From positions 1 through 26,949 of the forward strand of contig JBEKSR010000065.1 of the NCBI GenBank assembly GCA_049516835.1: a stretch of DNA of 26,949 bases. Direction: 5' to 3'. Below, piece by piece: positions 1 through 7,179 of this stretch. Position numbers and translations under genes: made by a program. This DNA comes from Fen-178 sp049516835. Its GTDB lineage: Bacteria; Acidobacteriota; Terriglobia; Bryobacterales; Bryobacteraceae. Positions within the stretch are counted from its first letter, which is position 1. Each line of letters opens with the position of its first letter. Under the pieces are notes generated by a model. It did not search any database and was not told the DNA's origin. It worked only from the letters and a program-made list of their open reading frames with translations.

Positions 1-3000
1 ACATCGCCGGCCTTTTCGCCGAAGATGGCGCGCAGCAGCTTCTCTTCCGGAGTGAGCTGGGTTTCGCCCTTGGGCGTCACCTTGCCCACCAGGATGTCGC
101 CCGGTTTCACGGTGGCGCCGATGCGGATGATGCCGCTTTCGTCCAGGTTGCGCAGGAAGGCGTCCGCGATGTTGGGAATGTCCCGCGTGATCTCTTCCGG
201 GCCCAGCTTGGTGTCGCGCGCTTCGATTTCGAACTCCTCGATGTGGATGGAGGTGTAGTAGTCTTCCTTGACCAGCTTTTCGCTCACCAGGATGGCGTCT
301 TCGAAGTTGTACCCGCGCCAGGGCATGAAGGCCACCAGCACGTTGCGCCCCAGCGCCAGCTCGCCCAAATCGGTGCACGGACCGTCGGCCAGCACCGCGC
401 CCTTGGGGACGCGCTGGCCCACCCGCACGATGGGCTTCTGGTTGATGCAGGTGTTCTGATTGGAGCGCTTGAACTTGGTGAGCTGGTAGATGTCCGCGCC
501 CACCTCGCGCGAAAGCTGGCCTTCGTGGGCCGCGCCTTCCACGCGCACGATGATGCGTTCGGAATCCACCGAATCCACCGTGCCGGGGCGCTTGCAGAGC
601 ACCACCGCGCCGGAGTCCCGGGCCGTCACCTGCTCCATGCCGGTCCCCACGTAGGGAGCGTCGGCGCGCAGCAGCGGCACCGCCTGGCGCTGCATGTTCG
701 ACCCCATCAGGGCGCGGTTGGCGTCGTCGTTTTCCAGGAACGGAATCAGGCTCGCCGCCACCGACACAAGCTGCTTGGGGCTGACATCGATGTACTCGAT
801 CTCCTCCCGCGGCTTGAGCACGAAGTTGCCCGCCTGGCGCGCGTTCGAAAGATCGGGAACGATGCGGCCCTTCTCGTCCAGCCCCACGTTGGCCTGGGCG
901 ATGGTGTACTTGTCCTCCTCCCACGCCGAAAGGTACTCGCAGTGGGCTTCGAACTCGGCGGGCTGTTTCTTGGAGCTGAGCTTCCGGTTGACCTCCTCGG
1001 CCTCCGAGCGCCTCACAATGTCCCCCACCTTGTAGTCGGCGTCGCCGGGATTGAGAATCTTGACTTCGTCGATGACCACGCCCTTGATCACTTTCCGGTA
1101 GGGACTCTCGATGAAGCCGTACTCGTTGATGCGGGCGAAACAGGAGAGCGACGAGATCAGGCCGATGTTGGGGCCTTCCGGCGTTTCAATGGGGCAGATG
1201 CGGCCGTAGTGCGTGGGGTGAACGTCCCTCACTTCAAATCCGGCGCGCTCCCGGCTCAGGCCTCCCGGACCGAGCGCCGAGAGACGCCGCTTGTGGGTGA
1301 TCTCGGAGAGCGGGTTGGTTTGGTCCATGAACTGGGAAAGCTGGCTGGACCCGAAGAACTCGCGGATGGCCGCCATCACGGGCTTGGCGTTCACCAGGTC
1401 GTGCGGCATGGCCGTCGACATTTCCTGGTAGACCGACATCTTCTCTTTGATGGCGCGCTCCATGCGCACCAGGCCAATGCGGAACTGGTTCTCGAGCAGC
1501 TCGCCCACGGCGCGCACGCGCCGGTTGCCCAGGTGATCGATGTCGTCCACGTCGTAACCCGACCCCGGCAGGGAGGCGAACCGGCGCAGCTTCAGCAGGT
1601 ATTTGATGGTGTCGCGGAAGTCGTCCTGGTCCAGCGTGCGCCGGTCCATCGGGCTCTTGCCCTTGCTGGCCGGGTCGGTCAGCCACGAAGAGGGCGCGTA
1701 ATCGGCGTTCTCGTGTAGCTTGATGTTGAACTTCATGCGGCCCACGCGCGAGAAATCGTACTTGCGCGGGTCGAAGAACATGCCCTGGAAAAGCTGGGTG
1801 GCGGTGTCCAGCGTGGGCGGATCGCCGGGCCGCAACTTGCGGTAGATCTCGATCAGCGCCTCGTTCTGCGTCTTGACCGGGTCCTTCCGGATGGTGGCCG
1901 AGATCACCGTGCCCACTTCGTCGCGCTCGGGGAAGAAAACTTCGAATTCGGGGACGCCGGCTTCCAGCAGCTTGCCCAGCAGCGCGGCGGTGAGCTCGCT
2001 GTTGGCGTCGGCGTACACTTCGCCGGTGGCCGTATCGAACACATCGGCGACCACATAGGCGCCTTCCAGGTCGTTGGACGCCACCTCCACCTGCTGGATC
2101 TTGGCCTTTTGGATTTCCTTGAACAGCGGATTGGTGATCTTCCTGCCCTGCGCCACCACGGTTTCGCCGCCGCGCGCGGCGATGGCGTACGACAGCTTCA
2201 GTCCGATCAGTCCCTCATCCACGCTCCAGAACAGCTTCTGGTCTTTGACGGCGATCTTGCTGGCGCGGTAGAACCCGCGCAGGATCTGCTCGTCGCTCTT
2301 GTAGCCCAGCGCCCGCAGAAACACCGAGCCGTAGAATTTCCGCTTGCGGTCGATGCGCACGTACAGGATGTTCTTGTTGTCGTACTCGAATTCCACCCAG
2401 CTTCCGCGGTACGGAATGATCTTGCCGAGGAAATATCCCTGCGCCGGAACCCGCTCGAAGAAGACCCCCGGCGAGCGGTGCAACTGCGAAACGATCACCC
2501 GCTCGGTGCCGTTGATGATGAACGTTCCGTTGTCCGTCATCAACGGGATTTCACCGAAAAACACTTCCTGCTCTTTGATGTCGCGGACGCTCTTCTTCTG
2601 GGTCTCCGGGTCCTTCGAGTAGACCGTCAGCCGGATGGTGACCTTGAGGGGCGCGGCATACGTCATGCCGCGTTCCTGGCACTCCAGCATGTCGTACTTG
2701 AGTTGCAGGCCCACCGGGTCGCCGCACTTGTTGCAGAAGGTGACGACGTTCTTATTGAAGGTCCCGCAATGATGGCACAGCACGTCGCCGGCGTGGAACG
2801 GATCGGTGCGGATGGTGGCGCCGCAGTTCCGGCACGTCGAGCGAAGATGGTGCAGCCCTTTCAGGTTGCCGCACTTGCATTCCCAGTTGCCGATGGAATA
2901 GTCGACGAACTCCAGGTCGCTGACGCCGCGGAAATCCGAGATCGGAAACACCGAGTTGAAAACCGTCTGCAGGCCGATATCCTCCCGCTCGTTGGGAAGA

Positions 3001-3128
3001 AGGTCCATCTGCAGGAAGCGCTCGTAAGACGTCTTCTGAACCTCGATCAGATTCGGGATGGGGATGGAGGTCTTGATTTTGGAAAAATCAACTCGTTCGG
3101 GGGCGGCGCCGTTATCTTGAATATTCAT
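1..3128 (-). CDS. rpoB: RNA polymerase beta subunit RpoB (C-terminus beyond window)
   Basis: Catalytic beta subunit of RNA polymerase, about 1042 residues visible; the frame runs off the left edge at the LLRAIFGEKAGD region. The start is the ATG at 3126-3128, preceded by AGGAG at 7-nt spacing. Family landmarks read directly include GTERVIVSQLHRSPG, the rifampicin region SSQLSQFMDQTNPLSEITHK (about 1310-1356, with the Asp, His and Ser positions that mutate to resistance all wild type), RERAGFEVRDVHPTHYGR and the PWRGYNFEDAI motif. Odd feature: where E. coli RpoB runs from YRLGEP straight into VFDVQEC, this protein has about 60 extra residues (roughly 81-143) with Cys pairs C84/C86, C99/C102, C118/C121 and C132/C135, looking like two zinc ribbons in the protrusion domain. 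The gene is last of the visible rplA-rplJ-rplL-rpoB operon; rpoC would be expected further left. Confidence 0.98.
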   Translation of the reverse strand, partial: MNIQDNGAAPERVDFSKIKTSIPIPNLIEVQKTSYERFLQMDLLPNEREDIGLQTVFNSVFPISDFRGVSDLEFVDYSIGNWECKCGNLKGLHHLRSTCRNCGATIRTDPFHAGDVLCHHCGTFNKNVVTFCNKCGDPVGLQLKYDMLECQERGMTYAAPLKVTIRLTVYSKDPETQKKSVRDIKEQEVFFGEIPLMTDNGTFIINGTERVIVSQLHRSPGVFFERVPAQGYFLGKIIPYRGSWVEFEYDNKNILYVRIDRKRKFYGSVFLRALGYKSDEQILRGFYRASKIAVKDQKLFWSVDEGLIGLKLSYAIAARGGETVVAQGRKITNPLFKEIQKAKIQQVEVASNDLEGAYVVADVFDTATGEVYADANSELTAALLGKLLEAGVPEFEVFFPERDEVGTVISATIRKDPVKTQNEALIEIYRKLRPGDPPTLDTATQLFQGMFFDPRKYDFSRVGRMKFNIKLHENADYAPSSWLTDPASKGKSPMDRRTLDQDDFRDTIKYLLKLRRFASLPGSGYDVDDIDHLGNRRVRAVGELLENQFRIGLVRMERAIKEKMSVYQEMSTAMPHDLVNAKPVMAAIREFFGSSQLSQFMDQTNPLSEITHKRRLSALGPGGLSRERAGFEVRDVHPTHYGRICPIETPEGPNIGLISSLSCFARINEYGFIESPYRKVIKGVVIDEVKILNPGDADYKVGDIVRRSEAEEVNRKLSSKKQPAEFEAHCEYLSAWEEDKYTIAQANVGLDEKGRIVPDLSNARQAGNFVLKPREEIEYIDVSPKQLVSVAASLIPFLENDDANRALMGSNMQRQAVPLLRADAPYVGTGMEQVTARDSGAVVLCKRPGTVDSVDSERIIVRVEGAAHEGQLSREVGADIYQLTKFKRSNQNTCINQKPIVRVGQRVPKGAVLADGPCTDLGELALGRNVLVAFMPWRGYNFEDAILVSEKLVKEDYYTSIHIEEFEIEARDTKLGPEEITRDIPNIADAFLRNLDESGIIRIGATVKPGDILVGKVTPKGETQLTPEEKLLRAIFGEKAGD
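2700..2888 (-). other. Zinc-ribbon-like insertion encoded within rpoB
   Basis: Codons about 81-143 of rpoB encode an insertion with four Cys knuckles: C-x-C, then three C-x2-C followed by Gly (CRNCG, CHHCG, CNKCG), plus flanking His residues. The reading frame is continuous on both sides, joining DYSIGN to KYDMLEC, so this is coding sequence and not a frameshift. Eight cysteines in four pairs fit two structural Zn sites. This arrangement is absent from the E. coli sequence I compared from memory; how far it extends in related phyla is unknown to me. Confidence 0.85.
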
Positions 3129-3239
3129 TCTTATACTCCTGACGGCCGGAGAACCTGAGCAATGAAGCGCTCAACAGTACAAAACCAACGGCGCCCCTTT
3201 GCGAAGCGCCGAGCGATCGAACAGGGGCGGGAATCGAAC

Positions 3240-3277
3240 TTCCGGCGCGTCCGGAACGGACCCGCAAAGCGCGGATC
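3240..3277 (-). other. Tandem RNA hairpins in the rplL-rpoB spacer
   Basis: Two adjacent perfect or near-perfect hairpins are readable in the transcript sense. The first is GATCCGC-GCTTT-GCGGGTC (3259-3277, one G-U pair). The second is TTCCGG-ACGCG-CCGGAA (3240-3256). They lie about 110 nt before the rpoB start in a 472-nt spacer without a convincing gene. A processing or attenuation role is inference from position. Confidence 0.45.
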
Positions 3278-3494
3278 TGGAAACCGGAGGCCCCGGAGTA
3301 AGGCGCGCGATGAAGACTGAAGCTGTGGAAGAGCGGGTGCACAAATCCCGGCGAGTAGTTGAGGGAACGCGAATGCGCAGAGATCCCCTCTCTGCAGTTT
3401 CCCCCGCACTGCAATTGAAATGCCAGGATTTCGGATGCACAGTCACCAATTGGGATCGAATCCGCTGAATCGGAGGCCCAACTATTCAGTTTAA

Positions 3495-3510
3495 CAGGAC
3501 TTACGTCCTG
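3495..3510 (-). other. GNRA-capped hairpin in the rplL-rpoB spacer
   Basis: In the transcript sense this is CAGGAC-GTAA-GTCCTG, a perfect 6-bp stem closed by a GUAA (GNRA class) tetraloop. It begins just after the T-tract of the upstream terminator-like hairpin. There is no T-run after it, so it is not itself an intrinsic terminator. Possible roles are mRNA stabilisation or processing of the L12/beta message. Confidence 0.45.
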
Positions 3511-3520
3511 CGTCAAACCC

Positions 3521-3553
3521 AAAAAAACCCGGGGGCCACGGGCCGGGGCCGGG
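3521..3553 (-). terminator. Intrinsic terminator or attenuator between rplL and rpoB
   Basis: About 45 nt after the rplL stop the transcript contains a GC-only hairpin: outer stem CCCGG/CCGGG, asymmetric internal loop, inner stem GGCC-CGT-GGCC. A run of seven T (3521-3527) follows directly. E. coli has a partial terminator at the same place, setting the ratio of L12 to beta, so an attenuator is the natural reading. The internal C-rich loop weakens the stem, so the strength is uncertain. Confidence 0.5.
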
Positions 3554-3600
3554 GAAACCTCGTCCCGACCCTTGACCCCTGACTCCTGCCTCTCAAGAAT

Positions 3601-3984
3601 CTACTTCACTTCGACAGTCGCGCCCGCGTCGGTGAACTTCTTCTTGATGGACTCGGCTTCGTCCTTGCTGACGCCTTCCTTGATCGGCTTGGGGGCGCCG
3701 TCCACCAGGTCCTTGGCTTCCTTCAAGCCCAGGCTGGTCACCTCGCGAACCGCCTTGATCACGTTGATCTTGTTCGCGCCAACAGCCGTCAGGACGACGG
3801 TGAACTCGGTTTTCTCCTCCGCCGCCGGAGCCGCCGCCGCGCCGCCGCCACCGCCGGCCGCCATCACCGGAGCGGCCGCGGCCGCCGACACTCCCAACTT
3901 CTCCTCGAGCAGCTTGACGAGCTGAGAAGCCTCCAGCAGCGTCAAACTTTGAATCTGATCCGCAATTGCGTTAATGTCCGCCAT
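3601..3984 (-). CDS. rplL: 50S ribosomal protein L7/L12
   Basis: Stalk protein of the large ribosomal subunit that recruits translational GTPases; normal length at 127 residues. The N-terminal dimerisation domain (1-36, MADINAIADQIQSLTLLEAS) is followed by an Ala/Gly hinge (about 37-58) and the globular C-terminal domain. The latter shows EEKTEFTVVL, NKINVIKAVREVTSLGLKEAK and VDGAPKPIKEGV, the factor-binding surface. It starts 28 nt after the rplJ stop, as expected for the L10-L12 operon. A terminator-like hairpin follows before rpoB, so part of the transcription may end here and give extra L12 over RNA polymerase. Confidence 0.98.
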   Translation of the reverse strand: MADINAIADQIQSLTLLEASQLVKLLEEKLGVSAAAAAPVMAAGGGGGAAAAPAAEEKTEFTVVLTAVGANKINVIKAVREVTSLGLKEAKDLVDGAPKPIKEGVSKDEAESIKKKFTDAGATVEVK

Positions 3985-4012
3985 TTCAAAACTCCTATCG
4001 AAAAATCACCAG

Positions 4013-4540
4013 TTATGCCTGGAACTTGTTCTCTTTCACGCCCTGGTCCACCACCACCGCCAGGTCGCGGCCCACGGCGTTGAGCGCCGTCACCAGCCGC
4101 CGGGCCGGGGCGTCGATCAGGTACAGCAACCTGGCAAAGATCGCTTCTTTCGAGGGCATGTTGGCCAGGTCGTGGATCGCCTTGACGTCGATCACGCGGC
4201 CCTCCACGATCCCCGCCTTGAAGGTAAACGTCGGGTTGGCGCGGGCGTAAGTGGTGAGCGCCTTGGCCAGCGCCACCGGATCGTTGGTGGTGTAGGCCAC
4301 CGAGGTCATCCCGCGCAAACCCTTGAGCACCTGCTCGGCGGGCGTTCCTTCCGAAGCCCTCTCCACCAAGCTGTTTTTCACCACGCGGTACGTGCCGCCC
4401 ACGTTGCGCACCGCCTTGCGCAGCTCGAAATCCTGCTCCACGCGCAGCTTCTCGTAGCCGGTGACAAACAGGTTCTTCAGCCGCGCCAGGTCCTGGCGCA
4501 AAGCATCGATCTCTTTCCTTTTGTCTTCCTTCTTTTTCAT
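4013..4540 (-). CDS. rplJ: 50S ribosomal protein L10
   Basis: Base of the ribosomal stalk: binds 23S rRNA through its N-terminal domain and L12 dimers through its C-terminal helix. The 175-residue length is typical. Readable family segments are VTGYEKLRVEQ, the RNA-binding region GGTYRVVKNSLVERA and the AIHDLANMPSKEAIFARLLYLI segment, ending in a short helical tail (DLAVVVDQGVKENKF). It sits 18 nt after rplA, so there is no room for the long L10 autoregulatory leader known in enterobacteria. Control is more likely through the rplA leader. Confidence 0.97.
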   Translation of the reverse strand: MKKKEDKRKEIDALRQDLARLKNLFVTGYEKLRVEQDFELRKAVRNVGGTYRVVKNSLVERASEGTPAEQVLKGLRGMTSVAYTTNDPVALAKALTTYARANPTFTFKAGIVEGRVIDVKAIHDLANMPSKEAIFARLLYLIDAPARRLVTALNAVGRDLAVVVDQGVKENKFQA

Positions 4541-4558
4541 GGAAACACCTGTTGGGCT

Positions 4559-5269
4559 TTAACTGGCCGCCTTCACGCTGAACGGCGTCGTGTCGATAGC
4601 CACACCGGGGCTCATGGTGGAGCACAGGGTCGTGCTCCTCACGTACTTGCCTTTGGCCACCGCCGGCTTGGCCTTGATCACCGCCGAGATCAGGCTGGCG
4701 GCGTTCTCGATGAGCTTGCCGGCTTCGAAGCTGATCTTGCCGACGGGGGCATGGATGATGCCGGTCTTATCCACGCGGAACTCCACCTTGCCGGCCTTGA
4801 TTTCCTTGAGCGCCTTGACCACGTCCATGGTGACGGTGCCGGTTTTGGGATTGGGCATGAGGCCGCGCGGACCCAGCACCTTGCCGAGTTTGCCCACCGA
4901 CCGCATCATATCCGGCGTGGCGATCACCGCGTCGAAATCGGTCCAGCCTTCCGTCTGGATCTTGTTCACCATGTCGTCGCCGCCCACGAAATCGGCGCCC
5001 GCCTCGGAGGCCTCTCTCTGCTTGTCGCCGCCCGCGATCACCAGCACCTTCTTGGACTTGCCCAGCCCGTTGGGCATCACCACCGTGCCGCGAACCATCT
5101 GGTCCGCGTGCTTGGGATCGACGCCCAGCCGCATGTGGATTTCCACGGTCTCGTCGAATTTCACGTACTTGATCTTCTGGAGAAGGGGAACGGCGTCTTC
5201 GAGCGGGTATTCCTTGGCCTCTACCTGCTTCCGGGCCGATTGATAATGTTTGCCTGACTTGCGTGCCAT
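4559..5269 (-). CDS. rplA: 50S ribosomal protein L1
   Basis: L1 stalk protein, 236 residues, binds 23S rRNA at the E site and in many bacteria represses its own operon. Family signatures are clear: SGKHYQSARKQVEA at the N-terminus, FDETVEIHMRLGVDPKHADQ, MRSVGKLGKVLGPRGLMPNPKTGTV and GKISFEAGKLIENAASLISA. The start ATG (5267-5269) has GAGG upstream. In most bacteria rplK lies directly upstream; here the next gene upstream is divergent and unrelated, so L1 leads the transcription unit. The leader of about 80 nt could hold an L1 autoregulatory site but I could not identify one. Confidence 0.97.
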   Translation of the reverse strand: MARKSGKHYQSARKQVEAKEYPLEDAVPLLQKIKYVKFDETVEIHMRLGVDPKHADQMVRGTVVMPNGLGKSKKVLVIAGGDKQREASEAGADFVGGDDMVNKIQTEGWTDFDAVIATPDMMRSVGKLGKVLGPRGLMPNPKTGTVTMDVVKALKEIKAGKVEFRVDKTGIIHAPVGKISFEAGKLIENAASLISAVIKAKPAVAKGKYVRSTTLCSTMSPGVAIDTTPFSVKAAS

Positions 5270-5352
5270 GTTACCTCATTGGTGCCAGCGGTCCGTTCCC
5301 AAAAAAGGCAAACGAACCTCCCATTGAGATCTTTTCTAACGGGACTGCAAGT

Positions 5353-5382
5353 AGTGTACCAAACCGGGCGAGGGATTGTCTA
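5353..5382 (-). promoter_or_regulatory. Sigma70-like promoter for rplA-rplJ-rplL-rpoB
   Basis: On the minus strand TAGACA (5377-5382) and TACACT (5353-5358) are separated by 18 bp. They are placed to give a leader of about 75-80 nt before the rplA ATG. Each box matches consensus at 4 to 5 of 6 positions. No other promoter-like pair was seen between the divergent genes. Confidence 0.5.
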
Positions 5383-5410
5383 CTAGCCCCAAAGGGCTGG
5401 ACAATATTCC

Positions 5411-5437
5411 GAAACCTCAAGGGGGTTGCCGAGCATC
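5411..5437. repeat. Degenerate 27-bp direct repeat, copy A
   Basis: This segment (GAAACCT..A.GGGGGT.GCC.AGCA pattern) matches copy B at 10680-10706 in the same orientation at about 22 of 27 positions. Copy B abuts the point where a toxin gene is broken off, so the pair may be ends of an old mobile or recombined element. The match is short and GC-rich, so chance cannot be excluded. Confidence 0.35.
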
Positions 5438-5446
5438 TTTACGAGC

Positions 5447-6208
5447 ATGGCAGGGTGTGTCCGACAAGCGCTGTTGGTGGTCCTGGGATATTTCCTTGTG
5501 ACGGGCATGGCTGTGGCTCAGAGCGATTCTCCGGGATCGCCGGCTCCCGCCGCGGTGGTCCCCGCCACGGTGGTCCCCGCCCCGGAAGCTCCCGCCACAC
5601 CGGAGGACAAGCGCATTTTCGGCGTGCTCCCCAATTACCGCACCGCCGAGGCCTCCATTCCCTTCGCGCCCCTCTCGGCGAAACAAAAATTCACCATCGC
5701 CTTCAAGGATTCCTTCGACTGGCCGGTCTACCCCACCGCGGCCGCCTTCGCCACGCTGTACCAGCTCGAAAACCAGAACCCCTCCTTCGGCCAGGGCATG
5801 TCGGGTTACGCCCAGCGGCTTGCCGCCGCCTACGGCGACCAGATGATCGGCAACATGATGACCGAAGGCATTGTGCCCTCGCTGCTGCGCGAAGACCCGC
5901 GCTACTTCCGCCTGGGCGAGGGTTCGGGTTGGTCGCGCGCCCGCTACGCCCTGACCCGCATCTTCGTGGCGCGCACGGATTCGGGACGGAACACTTTCAA
6001 CTTCGCGGAGTGGGGCGGCAATGCCGCCGCCGTGGCTCTTTCCAATGCCTGGTATCCCGACACCCGCACGGTATCCGACAACGTGCAGAAGCTGCTCATT
6101 CAGTGCGCCACCGACACCTTTTCCCAAGTGCTCAAGGAATTCTGGCCCGACGTGAAGCGGCATTTCAAGAAGAAGCACGAAGACGTCGAGACGGCCTCGG
6201 CCCGCTAG
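5447..6208 (+). CDS. Exported protein of unknown function
   Basis: 253 residues from the ATG at 5447; an in-frame TTG at 5426 would add seven. A signal peptide is evident (charged start, LLVVLGYFLVTGMAVAQ core, likely cleavage after AVA). A Pro/Ala-rich linker (about 27-52) precedes a soluble domain with segments such as FGVLPNYRTAEA, FDWPVYPTAAAFA, MMTEGIVPSLLREDPRYFRLG and FNFAEWGGNAAAVALSNAWYP. The C-terminus is Lys/Glu rich. I associate this type with acidobacterial hypothetical proteins but know no function. It is divergent from rplA; no Shine-Dalgarno is convincing before either start. Confidence 0.8.
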   Translation: MAGCVRQALLVVLGYFLVTGMAVAQSDSPGSPAPAAVVPATVVPAPEAPATPEDKRIFGVLPNYRTAEASIPFAPLSAKQKFTIAFKDSFDWPVYPTAAAFATLYQLENQNPSFGQGMSGYAQRLAAAYGDQMIGNMMTEGIVPSLLREDPRYFRLGEGSGWSRARYALTRIFVARTDSGRNTFNFAEWGGNAAAVALSNAWYPDTRTVSDNVQKLLIQCATDTFSQVLKEFWPDVKRHFKKKHEDVETASAR

Positions 6209-6300
6209 GCTTTCAGCGCCCCGCCCGCTGGATCGTTATGCGACCAACACCGATGGAGGAAGACTGCTGCCGGGCGATGTGCGCGAGTCGGAAGGGAATT

Positions 6301-6345
6301 TGGTCCTGGCGAGTGGATTCGAGCCACCGACCTCCTGGTCCCGAA
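6301..6345 (-). pseudogene. 3' half of a tRNA-Pro(CGG) gene
   Basis: On the minus strand the sequence reads as a tRNA from anticodon loop to CCA: loop TTCGGGA (anticodon CGG), 3' anticodon strand CCAGG, variable AGGTC, T stem GGTGG, T loop CTCGAAT, T stem CCACT, acceptor strand CGCCAGG, A73 and an encoded CCA. The T stem pairs fully (one G-U). The 5' half is wrong: TCCCG replaces the expected CCTGG, and no CCTGGCG acceptor partner occurs at the right distance, though a D-loop-like GGTTGGTGAAGCG lies upstream. It is therefore a remnant, of the kind left by integration into a tRNA gene or by decay. Confidence 0.7.
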
Positions 6346-6373
6346 CGGGACGCTGCATGAGTATGAAGCCGCT

Positions 6374-6592
6374 TCACCAACCCCCCGCTATAACGTAGTG
6401 GTTGCGAACCGTTTTGTGGGTGAGCGGCAATTGATAGTCTACCCAAATAGACTCGCCATCCAGCTCCTCATGGTACTTGCCCGGACCCATTGTGGTGCAC
6501 CCCTTGCGATGCTCATAACAGTCGAGCAAAGCGCGCTCACCGTTGACGATGACGTGTATCGTAGAGGTATCTGTCAGGGTTCCACCACACAC
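6374..6592 (-). CDS. Small protein of unknown function, possibly 5'-truncated
   Basis: 72 codons from a GTG at 6590-6592, with GGAAG a few bases upstream. The sequence is protein-like and Cys-containing (LLDCYEHRKGCTTMGPGKYH) and ends in LPLTHKTVRNHYVIAGGW. It overlaps the 3' end of the exported-repeat gene upstream by 19 nt in another frame, suggesting translational coupling or a deletion that fused the two. There is no signal peptide in the part readable here. The stop lies within the tRNA-like segment. I do not recognise the family with certainty. Confidence 0.5.
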   Translation of the reverse strand: MCGGTLTDTSTIHVIVNGERALLDCYEHRKGCTTMGPGKYHEELDGESIWVDYQLPLTHKTVRNHYVIAGGW

Positions 6593-7002
6593 CGCGCTTC
6601 CGGGGGGCAGTAGAGCGGTATGAATAGCCGAGAGTCACCGTCCCCCCACTGGATCTGCCACTGCCGCCCGTCTTCTTGGTCCATAAGAATGAACGTGTAG
6701 ATGTTCTTTGTCGGATACAGGGTGAAACGCCCTACCTGTTTTTCATCTGACAACGGCTTCGGGTTGATCGGCTGTACCCAACGGTACTCCGGCCCTTTGC
6801 CCCATTGAACTTGCCAGACCTGGCCTGTTCGCGTGTCCAGCTTTAGGAAGGTGTAGATGTTATCGGTGGGGAACAAGCAATAGGGGACGCCCGGTTTCTG
6901 TGCAGGGCCAGGGTTGCAACCTTGAGCGTGAGCCAACTGAGGAGAGACGAAGGCGGACATTGCACCCGCAATCATCAGTGTTAATGTGAACCTCTTGAGC
7001 AT
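6574..7002 (-). CDS. Exported protein with internal duplication (YTF...WQxQWG repeats)
   Basis: 142 residues from the ATG at 7000-7002, chosen over an upstream TTG at 7017 because GAGGT lies 6 nt before it and the signal peptide then starts at its basic end (MLKRF). Hydrophobic core LTLMIAGAMSAFV is followed by a likely cleavage after AHA. The mature part consists of two related units: LFPTDNIYTFLKLDTRTGQV with WQVQWG, and LYPTKNIYTFILMDQEDGRQ with WQIQWG. Each probably forms a small beta sheet. Cys residues near both ends could form disulfides. The function is unknown. It ends overlapping the downstream 72-codon frame. Confidence 0.75.
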   Translation of the reverse strand: MLKRFTLTLMIAGAMSAFVSPQLAHAQGCNPGPAQKPGVPYCLFPTDNIYTFLKLDTRTGQVWQVQWGKGPEYRWVQPINPKPLSDEKQVGRFTLYPTKNIYTFILMDQEDGRQWQIQWGDGDSRLFIPLYCPPEARCVVEP

Positions 7003-7179
7003 GGTCGTACCTCGCAATCAACACGTTACCGCGCCGGATGAGACGTTGGTACAAACAGTCGGGACGTGATATGTTTGGGGATAGCCGCCTAGTTTCGGCG
7101 TCATGAACCGGGGCGAAGGCTGGGCACCCTACCCAGGGGCGGTTACTCCATTCAGGGAATCGCAAAGGGAGCGATTCAG

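Noticed and set aside
243..1718. Long plus-strand open frame opposite rpoB
   Set aside because: Composition-driven antisense frame to strongly conserved rpoB codons; His/Val/Leu-rich translation with no domain.
3226..3295. tRNA-like stretch with GTTCGATTC on the minus strand in the rplL-rpoB spacer
   Set aside because: The apparent T-loop has no correctly spaced 5-bp T stem, the acceptor halves fail to pair beyond five bases, and the segment is better explained by two tandem hairpins.
3974..5257. 427-codon plus-strand frame opposite rplJ and rplA
   Set aside because: Entirely antisense to two ribosomal protein genes; an effect of high GC third positions.
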